NCBI GenBank assembly: GCA_018223365.1 | Contig: JAGTTP010000002.1 | Coordinates: forward strand, 885,501-949,500 | DNA length: 64,000 nt | Origin: Clostridiaceae bacterium Marseille-Q4145 | Lineage (GTDB): Bacteria > Bacillota > Clostridia > Lachnospirales > Lachnospiraceae | Reading direction: 5' to 3' | Shown: in pieces, positions 52,108 to 59,776 of the stretch | How positions within the stretch are numbered: the first letter of the stretch is position 1 | Layout of the letters: the number at the start of each line of letters is the position of its first letter | Position numbers and translations under genes: made by a program | The notes under the pieces: model-generated | What the model was told of the DNA's origin: nothing | Seen by the model: the letters and a program-made list of their open reading frames with translations, nothing else | Databases searched by the model: none

Positions 52108-52189
52108 GATGCCATCCTCTTTTCTTTTTCATTTAATTTTGTCGGCATCATAACATAATCCTGCCGATGTATCTATGGCTTTTACCGGA

Positions 52190-52237
52190 TCTTAACCTTC
52201 TGTTAACCGACTGCTCTTTTTCTTAACCTGTTATTAA
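52190..52237. promoter_or_regulatory. Two direct-repeat boxes of OmpR/PhoB-regulator type
   Basis: Minus-strand TTAACA-GAAGG-TTAAGA (52190-52206) and TTAATA-ACAGG-TTAAGA (52221-52237): each has an 11-bp half-site period, and the boxes are 31 bp (three helical turns) apart. They lie between the small membrane protein gene and glgC, so either may be controlled. Confidence 0.5.
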
Positions 52238-52355
52238 CACCTGTTTGTCGAGTTTTTGTAGAAATATTACAAATATTTTGCACAAAAACCCTATCATTTT
52301 TGCAAAAAATATAGTAAAATTATATATCATATAGAATTCTTCAGGAGGGAATGTT

Positions 52356-53564
52356 ATGGCAAAAGAAATGATTGCAATGCTTCTGGCTGGAGGTCAGGGT
52401 TCCAGACTGTATGCGCTGACCCAGAAGCTTGCAAAACCAGCGGTTCCATTCGGTGGGAAATACCGTATCATAGATTTTCCGCTTTCTAACTGTATCAATT
52501 CCGGTATCGATACTGTTGGTATCCTTACCCAGTATCAGCCATTGGTACTAAATGAATACATCGGCAACGGACAGCCGTGGGATCTGGACAGACTTTACGG
52601 AGGCGTACATGTACTGCCGCCTTATCAGAAAGCATCCGGATCAGACTGGTACAAGGGCACAGCCAATGCTATTTACCAGAATATTTCATTTATTGAGTCT
52701 TATGATCCACAGTATGTGATCATTCTTTCCGGTGATCAGATCTGCAAGCAGGACTACAGTGATTTTCTCCGCTTCCATAAAGAAAAGGGCGCTGAGTTCA
52801 GTGTCGCTGTTATGGAAGTGCCATGGGAGGATGCTTCCCGTTTCGGTCTGATGGTTGCCGATGAGGATGACCGTATTCTGGAATTCCAGGAGAAACCGAA
52901 GAATCCGAAGTCCAATCTGGCTTCCATGGGTATCTACATTTTCAACTGGGATGTTCTTCGCAAATATCTGGAAGAAGACGAGCAGGATCCTAACTCTGAA
53001 AATGACTTTGGAAACAATATTATCCCGAATCTACTCAGAGATAACCGCAAGATGTACGCTTATCATTTCAGCGGCTACTGGAAAGACGTAGGAACCATTT
53101 CTTCCCTATGGGAAGCTAACATGGAAGTTCTGGATCCGGAGCACAGCGGTATCAACCTTTTTGATGACAACTGGAAGATTTATAGCCGAAACAGTGGTAT
53201 GACCGGTCACAAGATCAGCGCTACTGCCAATGTGCATGATTCCATGATCACCGACGGATGCCGTATCAAAGGTACAGTAAAACATTCTGTTCTGTTCTCC
53301 GGTGTAAAAGTAGCCGAAGGTGCTGTTGTGGAGGATGCCGTGATTATGGGCGGCACAACCATCGCAAGCGGTGCAGTCGTTCGTCATTGTATTGTGGCAG
53401 AAAATGTTACCATCGGTGAAAATGCCGTTGTCGGCGCTATGCCAGAAGGTGATGAAAAGGGAGTTGCCACCATCGGTTCCGGTGTAACCATCGGTGAAGG
53501 AGCCGTGATTGGACCGAAAGCTATGGTAAGTAAAAATGTAGAAGGTGGTGCAGAAGAATGGTAA
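52356..53564 (+). CDS. glgC: Glucose-1-phosphate adenylyltransferase, catalytic subunit
   Basis: 402 residues. The nucleotidyltransferase domain begins LLAGGQGSRLYALTQKLAKP, with VPFGGKYRIIDFPLSNC, SGDQICKQDY and LASMGIYIFNW; a left-handed beta-helix of hexapeptide repeats (about 285-395) ends the protein. It makes ADP-glucose for glycogen. AGGAGGG stands before the ATG; a TTGCAA/TATATC-type promoter may lie at about 52295-52330. The 3' end overlaps glgD by 7 nt. In Firmicutes the pair forms a GlgC-GlgD heterotetramer. Confidence 0.96.
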   Translation: MAKEMIAMLLAGGQGSRLYALTQKLAKPAVPFGGKYRIIDFPLSNCINSGIDTVGILTQYQPLVLNEYIGNGQPWDLDRLYGGVHVLPPYQKASGSDWYKGTANAIYQNISFIESYDPQYVIILSGDQICKQDYSDFLRFHKEKGAEFSVAVMEVPWEDASRFGLMVADEDDRILEFQEKPKNPKSNLASMGIYIFNWDVLRKYLEEDEQDPNSENDFGNNIIPNLLRDNRKMYAYHFSGYWKDVGTISSLWEANMEVLDPEHSGINLFDDNWKIYSRNSGMTGHKISATANVHDSMITDGCRIKGTVKHSVLFSGVKVAEGAVVEDAVIMGGTTIASGAVVRHCIVAENVTIGENAVVGAMPEGDEKGVATIGSGVTIGEGAVIGPKAMVSKNVEGGAEEW

Positions 53565-54700
53565 ATGCTAATTTAAATACTCTGGGAATTATCTTCCCAA
53601 ACAGCTATGATACCTTTGTCCCGGATCTGGTAAATGTCCGCCTGATGGGCTCCATTCCTTTTGCCAGCAGATACCGCATGATCGATTTTATGCTGTCCAG
53701 TATGTCAAACTGTGGTATTGATACGGTAGCCGCTATCGTAAATAACAATTATCAGTCTGTTATCGATCATCTGGGATCTGGCCGTTCCTGGGATCTGGTT
53801 CGTAAAAACGGTGGACTGAAGATTTTCCCCCCTTATGCGGATAAATCTTCCAAACCATACCGCGGACGTGCAGGTGCGCTCGCCAACATTCTGGGATTTT
53901 TAAACGACCAGAAGAAAAAATATGTAATTCTGGCAGACTGCCATATTGCAGCAAACTTTGATTTTAACAAACTGGTTAATTCCCATATCGAAAGCGGTGC
54001 TGACATTACCATGGTGTATCGCGAGCAGGAGATTCCGGAAGGATTCCGCAAAGTCCGCGATGATTCGAAGGGATATTACTACACCCTCGGATTGGATGAC
54101 GACAAAGTCACCAAAATTTATATAAACTCCAAAGAGGAAGGAATCCAGAATTTCTCACTCAATATCATCGTGTTGGAAAGAGAACTTCTGATTGATCTGA
54201 TTACCGAGGCATCTCTTCTGGGCAAAGAGTGGCTGGAGCGCGATGTGCTGATTCCGCAGCTGAACAAGCTGAATATCCGCGGGTATAAGTACGATGGTTA
54301 TGTAGCATGCATTTCCAATATCAAAACTTATTTTGACGAGAATATGAAGCTTCTGGATGATTACAATCTGAATGCCCTCTTCTCCCCGTCTCCCATTTAC
54401 ACCAAGGTGCGTGATGATACACCGACCCGTTATGTAGAAGGAGCTACCGTACGCAATGTAATGGTTGCTGACGGCTGCCTTATCGAGGGCGAAGTAGAGA
54501 ACAGTATTCTCTCCAGAGGCGTTAAAATTGCCAAAGGTGCTAAAGTAAAAAACTGTATTCTCATGCAGGATACCGTTGTGGAAGCAGGTGCTGATATCGA
54601 GTATCTGATTGCTGACAAAAATGTCATTGTGACAGCCGGAAAGGAAATGAAGGGTACAGATACCTATCCAGTATACATTGCCAAATTCCATATTGTCTGA
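53558..54700 (+). CDS. glgD: Glucose-1-phosphate adenylyltransferase-like regulatory subunit
   Basis: 380 residues with the same two-domain layout as GlgC but altered active-site wording (LGIIFPNSYDTFVPDLVNVR in place of the GGQGSR loop), as expected for the GlgD subunit that raises GlgC activity. YRMIDFMLSSMSNCGIDTVA and the C-terminal hexapeptide beta-helix (about 285-375) are visible. It is translationally coupled to glgC and followed by a strong terminator. A glycogen synthase gene is not in the window. Confidence 0.95.
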   Translation: MVNANLNTLGIIFPNSYDTFVPDLVNVRLMGSIPFASRYRMIDFMLSSMSNCGIDTVAAIVNNNYQSVIDHLGSGRSWDLVRKNGGLKIFPPYADKSSKPYRGRAGALANILGFLNDQKKKYVILADCHIAANFDFNKLVNSHIESGADITMVYREQEIPEGFRKVRDDSKGYYYTLGLDDDKVTKIYINSKEEGIQNFSLNIIVLERELLIDLITEASLLGKEWLERDVLIPQLNKLNIRGYKYDGYVACISNIKTYFDENMKLLDDYNLNALFSPSPIYTKVRDDTPTRYVEGATVRNVMVADGCLIEGEVENSILSRGVKIAKGAKVKNCILMQDTVVEAGADIEYLIADKNVIVTAGKEMKGTDTYPVYIAKFHIV

Positions 54701-54716
54701 TATCACTTCCAGATAC

Positions 54717-54759
54717 GGGAAGAGCCCGGATTCATGCGAATCCGGGCTCTTCCCTTTTT
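54717..54759 (+). terminator. Terminator of glgCD
   Basis: A perfect 17-bp stem starting GGGAAGAGCCCGG with a 4-nt ATGC loop is followed by TTTTT. It lies between the convergent glgD and putP genes. Confidence 0.92.
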
Positions 54760-54782
54760 CTACTTTGTGTACAGATTGATTT

Positions 54783-56312
54783 TTATTTGATTGCTGCAAC
54801 TTTGTCGAACTCATCCTGAATTTCCTTTGAAGGTTCCGGTGTCAGCAGGCTGACAATCACATTCACTGCCAGACCAACAACAAATGCCGGAAGAAGCTCA
54901 TAGATGCCGAGTACGCCGCCCATGGGACGAACCAGGAATTTCCAGATAAATACCATGGCGCCGCCACACACCATTCCACTTAAAGCTCCCTGCAACGTAG
55001 AACGCTTCCAGAACAATGCCAGCAATACCAACGGTCCGAAGGAAGCACCAAAGCCTGCCCATGCAAAGGATACAATCTGAAATACAGAACTGTTGGAATC
55101 TCTTGCAATAAACATGGCAATGACTGCAATGATCAGTACGGTCACACGTGCTACCACCATTCCGGTCTTCTCGCTCATGTCTTTTACAAATACTTCCTTC
55201 AGGATATTCTGGGAAGCACTGGAGGATGCTGCCAGCAGCTGGGAATCTGCGGTGGACATGGTTGCCGCCAGAATACCTGCCAGAATCAGACCTGCCACAA
55301 TGGCTGCCAGGAATCCATGTCTGGAAATCAGATCTGCCACTACCAGAATAATGGTCTCCGGATCATCCAGTACCGGAATCACACCTGCCTTTGACATGGC
55401 ATTTCCTACGACACCAATAAATACAGCAATTACCATGGAAATGACAACCCAAATGGTTGCTACTCTTCTGGAAAGCTTCAGTTTCTTCGCATCCTCAATA
55501 GCCATAAAGCGAAGCAGTACATGGGGCATTCCGAAGTAACCAAGTCCCCATGCCAGCATAGAGAAAATCGTTAGCAATCCATAAGGCGCTGCAGAATTGG
55601 TTGCCGGATCATAAATCTGGGTCAGGCTGAAGTAACCTGCCATGGATTTTGCATTTTCCATAACAGCATCGAAGCTTCCTACTTTGCCAATTCCGAATCC
55701 AAACACCACAACAATAGCTAAGGTCATTACGATACTCTGTACAAAGTCTGTGGTACTTGCTGCGAGGAATCCACCAAGGGTAGTATATGCCACAATGACA
55801 ATCGCACTGATAATCATAGCCGGAAGGTAGCTGACACCAAACAGGTTGGAAAACAGTTTTCCACAGGCTGCAAATCCGGATGCAGTATACGGCACAAAGA
55901 AAATAATGATCAGTACAGCTGCAATAACAGACAGTATTCTCTTTTCGTCACGATATCGGTTGGAAAAGAACAGGGGCAGTGTGGTAGAATTTCCACAAAT
56001 ATGGGTATAATGGCGAAGTCTCTGTGCCACTACCAGCCAGTTTACATAGGTTCCGATGGCTAGACCGATGGCTGTCCATGCCGCATCTGCTGTTCCGGTC
56101 AGATAAGCAACGCCCGGAAGTCCCATGAGGAGCCAACTGCTCATGTCAGATGCTTCTGCACTCATAGCCGTTACAAATGGACCTAATTTACGGCCTCCCA
56201 GATAGAAATCATCAGTGGTCCGGTTCTTTCCTGACAGGATCGCACCAATCCATATCATTGCTGCCAGATAGACCAGAATGGTCACCAGCATGAGGATCTG
56301 TACTGTATTCAT
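54783..56312 (-). CDS. putP: Sodium/proline symporter
   Basis: 509 residues, 13 predicted membrane helices. SSS-family motifs: FYLGGRKLGPFVTAMSAEAS and DMSSWLLMGLPGVAYLTG near the start, the Na+-site region GILAATMSTADSQLLAASSS around 335-355, and VSFAWAGFGASFGP. It imports proline with Na+, for nutrition or osmoprotection. It has a promoter at 56380-56408 with a 14-bp palindrome just upstream, and the TetR regulator gene lies upstream on the same strand. Related SSS carriers for other substrates exist, but the wording favours PutP. Confidence 0.93.
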   Translation of the reverse strand: MNTVQILMLVTILVYLAAMIWIGAILSGKNRTTDDFYLGGRKLGPFVTAMSAEASDMSSWLLMGLPGVAYLTGTADAAWTAIGLAIGTYVNWLVVAQRLRHYTHICGNSTTLPLFFSNRYRDEKRILSVIAAVLIIIFFVPYTASGFAACGKLFSNLFGVSYLPAMIISAIVIVAYTTLGGFLAASTTDFVQSIVMTLAIVVVFGFGIGKVGSFDAVMENAKSMAGYFSLTQIYDPATNSAAPYGLLTIFSMLAWGLGYFGMPHVLLRFMAIEDAKKLKLSRRVATIWVVISMVIAVFIGVVGNAMSKAGVIPVLDDPETIILVVADLISRHGFLAAIVAGLILAGILAATMSTADSQLLAASSSASQNILKEVFVKDMSEKTGMVVARVTVLIIAVIAMFIARDSNSSVFQIVSFAWAGFGASFGPLVLLALFWKRSTLQGALSGMVCGGAMVFIWKFLVRPMGGVLGIYELLPAFVVGLAVNVIVSLLTPEPSKEIQDEFDKVAAIK

Positions 56313-56379
56313 TTTTCATTCTCCCTCTCGTTCTGGTTTTAGTCTGTGAAAAAACCTTTATTTTTCACACTTTCCATGC

Positions 56380-56436
56380 ATTCTACCACAATCAGGAATG
56401 GGATACAATACAGAGTTTAGTATAGAATTCATTCTA
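56380..56436 (-). promoter_or_regulatory. putP promoter with palindromic operator candidate
   Basis: Minus-strand TTGTAT (56403-56408), 17 nt, TAGAAT (56380-56385). Upstream, TAGAATTCATTCTA (56423-56436) is an inverted repeat with arms TAGAAT/ATTCTA, a candidate site for the TetR-type protein encoded next door. Confidence 0.5.
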
Positions 56437-56445
56437 GTATTTCGT

Positions 56446-57027
56446 CTATTTTAAGCTTTGAATCATCATGGGGAACTTGCGTTCCGCTTCTTCTGACAGG
56501 GAATATTCTCCTTTACGCAAACACCATTCATAGAGCAGCGCCCGCTCGCACATGGCATAATAGCGAACCATCTCGCTGACACTCATATCCTGTCTTAATT
56601 CTCTCCGTTCACGTCCTCTGGAAATAATTTTCCGAAGAAGTTTATAATAAGTTCTTCCATGATCCAGAAGCGGCCGGTCTCCGTGAGTCGTCAGCTGGGT
56701 AGAATACAACCTTGCAAGAAGCTCTATATTAATCGTTTCTTCAATCATAGTCAAAAGCTCCCGGTTCAGGTACAGCAGCACTTCATAACTATTCTCATTT
56801 TCTCCGATCCCGGGCTCCAACTCCTCATATTTTTCATCCATCATATAAGCCAGAGAACTAAGAAGGGCATCCTTCCCTTCAAAATAATGATAAAAGGATC
56901 CCTTTGATGTTCCGGATTCCTCAATAATTTCCTCGATGGTCGTATCCTCATACCCCTGCTCATAAAACAATTTCCAGGCCGCAGACACAATTTTACTCTT
57001 TGTTTTTTTCAAATTCTTCTTTGCCAT
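56446..57027 (-). CDS. TetR/AcrR-family transcriptional regulator
   Basis: 193 residues. The N-terminal helix-turn-helix reads KIVSAAWKLFYEQGYEDTTI, EEIIEESGTSKGSFYHYFEG, the standard TetR pattern; the helical C-terminal part (about 65-190) would bind a ligand and dimerise. It lies 133 nt upstream of putP on the same strand, with a palindrome between them. A terminator hairpin precedes the gene, isolating it from the repeat element upstream. Ligand unknown. Confidence 0.92.
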   Translation of the reverse strand: MAKKNLKKTKSKIVSAAWKLFYEQGYEDTTIEEIIEESGTSKGSFYHYFEGKDALLSSLAYMMDEKYEELEPGIGENENSYEVLLYLNRELLTMIEETINIELLARLYSTQLTTHGDRPLLDHGRTYYKLLRKIISRGRERRELRQDMSVSEMVRYYAMCERALLYEWCLRKGEYSLSEEAERKFPMMIQSLK

Positions 57028-57081
57028 CTTTTTCTACTCCCGCATTTTCTTCTGCAGTCAGTGTAACATAAAAATACGCGC

Positions 57082-57112
57082 AAAAAAAGAGAGAATACAA
57101 CTGCATTCTCTC
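57082..57112 (-). terminator. Intrinsic terminator upstream of the TetR gene
   Basis: AGAGAAT/ATTCTCT arms with a short loop and CTTTTTTT on the minus strand. No complete gene lies upstream; it ends any transcript coming through repeat element E. Confidence 0.7.
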
Positions 57113-57182
57113 CACCAGATCATGATGATCATTGACTTTCGCATAATCACACCGGGACCTGGGTCTCCACACCCAACTTGCT

Positions 57183-57325
57183 TTCAAAAATTCCTGCCCT
57201 TTTCAAAATGGAAGGAATTTTTCTCCTCTTCCCAGTATTCTGACCCATTCCACTTGAAAAAACTTGTTAAAATGTGTGGAAACAGGAACTGACACAGGGT
57301 TTAACGAACTATAGACCCACGCATT
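57183..57325 (-). repeat. Divergent composite element, copy E
   Basis: Minus-strand CGTGGGTCTATA box (about 57311-57322), then CAGTTCCTG, an ATGGGTCAGAAT second box, and a perfect 10-bp AAAAATTCCT/AGGAATTTTT hairpin (57183-57222). Box order equals copies A-C, though the bases between have drifted. A CCTGGGTCTCC stretch flanks the hairpin (57158-57172), as beside copy B. The rest of the 57028-57420 gap holds the terminator above and the promoter below. Confidence 0.5.
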
Positions 57326-57357
57326 CCTGACATCGAAGCCACAGCTTAAATCTCTGC

Positions 57358-57386
57358 TTTACAGTCAGTCTCAGCAGACCTATAAT
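57358..57386 (+). promoter_or_regulatory. Promoter of the small cysteine-rich protein gene
   Basis: TTTACA (57358-57363), 17 nt, TATAAT (57381-57386), about 28 nt before the AAGGA ribosome site and ATG at 57421. Confidence 0.65.
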
Positions 57387-57420
57387 TTTCTTTACTATAT
57401 AGAATATCAAGGAATTGTTT

Positions 57421-57843
57421 ATGAAAACATCCACTTTATTAGAGCAGTTAAAAGCTGCCATTACCGCAGAAGAATATGAAAACCTGACAAATAACACCAT
57501 TACTCATATCAGCCAGTACAACCGCCGCACCACGTTGGAAATCATAGGCCGAACCGATATCCTGGAAGGAGAAGTTCATTCCGATCAGGTCGCTGCACTT
57601 AAAAATACGCTGGAAGCCTATCTGGGAACCTATATGACCGATCACCCGGAAAGCTGGAAATGGATTATCCTTCCCTGCATCTATCTCTGCTTTGTCTGCC
57701 AGCTGCCGCTGCATCCCCAGGAAGCCGTGCATTATACGACAATACAAAAGGACAATACTACGCTATACTTCTGTCCTATGAGAGAAGACGGTGAAGGAAG
57801 TGTCTGCCATTTCTGCGTGTGCCGGAAAGCTCGTGAAACTTAG
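57421..57843 (+). CDS. Small cysteine-rich protein, possibly DUF2115/UPF0305-like
   Basis: 140 residues from ATG 57421 (AAGGA upstream). The N-terminal half (1-75) is helical and charged. The C-terminal half holds seven cysteines, including PCIYLCFVCQLPLHPQ and YFCPMRE...SVCHFCVCRKA, suggesting a metal-binding knuckle. The proline/histidine stretch LPLHPQ followed by a Y-C-P strand and C-x-x-C reminds me of DUF2115 (UPF0305), known mainly from methanogens, but this is a weak resemblance. No operon partner; flanked by repeat element E and decayed genes. Confidence 0.6.
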   Translation: MKTSTLLEQLKAAITAEEYENLTNNTITHISQYNRRTTLEIIGRTDILEGEVHSDQVAALKNTLEAYLGTYMTDHPESWKWIILPCIYLCFVCQLPLHPQEAVHYTTIQKDNTTLYFCPMREDGEGSVCHFCVCRKARET

Positions 57844-57854
57844 CGAAACTTAAA

Positions 57855-58077
57855 TTATGCCCAATATGGAATATATTTTTTATATCTTGTTGCAGTATCC
57901 GGATCCATTACTTTAATATATCCTCCGTCAACAGCACTGGTAAGAAATCGAGATGCTTTCGCTTTCTCTTTTGCTCCCAATCCAAACATTCCAGCGATTG
58001 TTACATTGTGGAAAATAACCACCTTTGCTTCCACGTTTCGCATATACATCGTCTCTTCCCCAAAACATAGAAAAATA
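57855..58077 (-). pseudogene. C-terminal fragment of an unrelated regulator/AlbA-type protein
   Basis: About 70 residues end in GAKEKAKASRFLTSAVDGGY then IKVMDPDTATRYKKYIPYWA, the wording of a winged-helix tail found in ATP-binding (AlbA_2) or Fic-type proteins. No start codon with a ribosome site is present; its frame is joined near 58078 to the DUF1016 fragment in a different phase. It looks like what is left of a deletion or recombination. Confidence 0.6.
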
Positions 58078-58428
58078 CCATTTCGCCATATTTTCCGTAT
58101 CTGATAACAACAATCTTTCAAAAAGTGATGACGCTATTTGCCTTCTTAATTCTCTGACACTCCATCTTGAATTCGCACATTCAACTTCATAAAAATGACG
58201 TTTATCTTTATCAGAAATTGACAACAGTTCACAATAATGTGACCAGCTTAAGCGTTCAGACAGTGTCTGAACGCTACCATACTCTTTATAAAATGTAATC
58301 ATATTCCAAATATTAGCACGTGAAAAACCTTTACCAAATTTTCTGGTAAGTTCTTTTGAGAGCATAGAAATTGTTTTATTTTGATAATTTTCTTCATTTT
58401 CATGCAAATTAATATCTTCAACCAACAT
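58078..58428 (-). pseudogene. N-terminal fragment of a DUF1016/YhcG-type protein
   Basis: 117 residues match the DUF1016 N-terminal helical domain (LTRKFGKGFSRANIWNMITF, LSWSHYCELLSI, ECANSRWSVRELRRQIASSL, FERLLLS). Intact YhcG family proteins have about 330-370 residues with a C-terminal PD-(D/E)XK nuclease domain, which is missing here. The frame then runs into foreign sequence and stops at 57928. A remnant of a defence- or recombination-associated gene. Confidence 0.75.
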
Positions 58429-58522
58429 CTCTACACTTATTATATCAGTTTCCCACTGATAGTAGTTGTAAAAACTTCACATTTTTCATATTTTAGGGAT
58501 ACTTTGTGCTGTACATAATGCT

Positions 58523-58620
58523 CCCGAGGATGTCAAGTCATTGCTACAAAAAATATGCGGCTTTTTTGCCGTGGGAATGGCTTAAAACCGCATGTTTCTG
58601 GATAGAGGACTGTTATCCAT
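58523..58620 (+). repeat. Diverged copy of the recombinase-end repeat
   Basis: CCCGAGGATGTCAAGTCATT then GCTACAAA is the same as 61584-61611 except one base. The following 70 bp also align loosely (TAAAACCG, then GAGGAC..GTTAT). The rest of the 58429-58745 gap shows nothing I recognise; a plus-strand frame of 115 codons here is unlikely to be real. Confidence 0.65.
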
Positions 58621-58745
58621 CACCGGAAGCATTACTATGTGTGTTTTGTAAACTGTTCTATATTGTCCCTCTAAGGATCAAAAAAATTTCTCCGGTGCAA
58701 TCGATGTTACGCCTTCTGGCAGATATCCAAGTATTTCTGTCATTG

Positions 58746-59633
58746 CTATTGATGGCTGAAAAATTCTTTAAGTGCTTCGAAAAAAAGCACTACCAAAGGA
58801 TTTTCGTTTCCGGCTATACATACAAAACCGAAAGACATTCCAGGTTTTTTTGATGAAATCGGAATATATACAACAGATGATGCGTTTTGCCTGCGAACAC
58901 TTTCGCCTGTGATATGGATACCGCCTGTTGAGCGGATGATCCATGGAACTGTCTCTACATTATCAGCCAATATTATTTCCTGAAAGTGGAGATGATTTGC
59001 CAACAAATACTGCTGCGTTACGGATGCGGAGTATTCGTCATTTTCTAGTGTAATCAAGGGGTAATCTGTCAATTCAACCAACGTAACAGAGTCTTTCTCC
59101 GCCAGAGGACTATCCTTTGAAGTCATTGCAATCATGGAAGTAGAACTGATTCTAAAGTACTTCAAATCCTCCGAAGATGCAGAATCCATTCGAAAAAGTG
59201 TCCCGACATCTATTTTAAAGGCGCGAAGGTCATTCACAAGCTGCTGAGGCAGATAACTGTTGCATTTTAGTTGAACATTTGGATATTTTCTCTGAAACCA
59301 CTGCAGAAAACCTCCGCAATAATCATCGATGGCATAGTATAGAATTCCAAGTGTCAGTGTTCCGGAAATCCGCTGTGCAAGGTTTTTGCCAGTTTCAAGT
59401 AAAAGATCATATTCTTTTAGTATTTTACGGAAGCTTCGTGCCGCACTGAAACCATACTCGGTTAATTTTACGCCGTGGCTGGATGATTCTACCAGAGGAT
59501 ATCCCAATGCCTCCTCAATAGCCTGAACATGCCTGCTAAGAGTTGGCTGCGATATAAACAGTTTTCTTGCTGCCAGAGAGTAGTTCTTTTCAGTAGCGAG
59601 TTCTAGAAATTCACGCATGTATTCTGTTTTCAT
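58746..59633 (-). CDS. LysR-family transcriptional regulator
   Basis: 295 residues. Helix-turn-helix NYSLAARKLFISQPTLSRHV QAIEEALG (about 16-43) and a two-lobed effector domain (about 90-290) with GTLTLGILYYAIDD and PLITLENDEY. AGGAGG precedes the ATG. It is divergent from the GcvT-like gene with a 143-bp gap holding a T-N11-A box that overlaps its own -35 region, the usual layout for autorepression plus activation of the neighbour. The ligand is presumably the substrate or product of that enzyme. Confidence 0.92.
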   Translation of the reverse strand: MKTEYMREFLELATEKNYSLAARKLFISQPTLSRHVQAIEEALGYPLVESSSHGVKLTEYGFSAARSFRKILKEYDLLLETGKNLAQRISGTLTLGILYYAIDDYCGGFLQWFQRKYPNVQLKCNSYLPQQLVNDLRAFKIDVGTLFRMDSASSEDLKYFRISSTSMIAMTSKDSPLAEKDSVTLVELTDYPLITLENDEYSASVTQQYLLANHLHFQEIILADNVETVPWIIRSTGGIHITGESVRRQNASSVVYIPISSKKPGMSFGFVCIAGNENPLVVLFFEALKEFFSHQ

Positions 59634-59656
59634 ACGAGTGCCTCCTATGCAGTTTT

Positions 59657-59693
59657 AGTATAGCACTGCGAGTTCTGATATTCAATATATGAA
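59657..59693 (-). promoter_or_regulatory. LysR promoter with T-N11-A operator
   Basis: Minus-strand TTGAAT (59680-59685), 17 nt, TATACT (59657-59662). The palindromic TTCAATATATGAA (59681-59693) covers the -35. On the plus strand TATAAT at 59737-59742 has a poor -35 at 59714-59719, fitting an activated promoter for the GcvT-like gene. Confidence 0.7.
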
Positions 59694-59776
59694 TAACATG
59701 ACGAACAAACGCATAACTGATTTTACAACTATACGATATAATGAATATGTCAATTTGAAATAGGGAGGACAAATAA

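Noticed and set aside
58506..58853. 115-codon plus-strand frame
   Set aside because: It runs through the diverged recombinase-end repeat and antisense into the LysR gene's 3' end, has no ribosome site and no family-like sequence.
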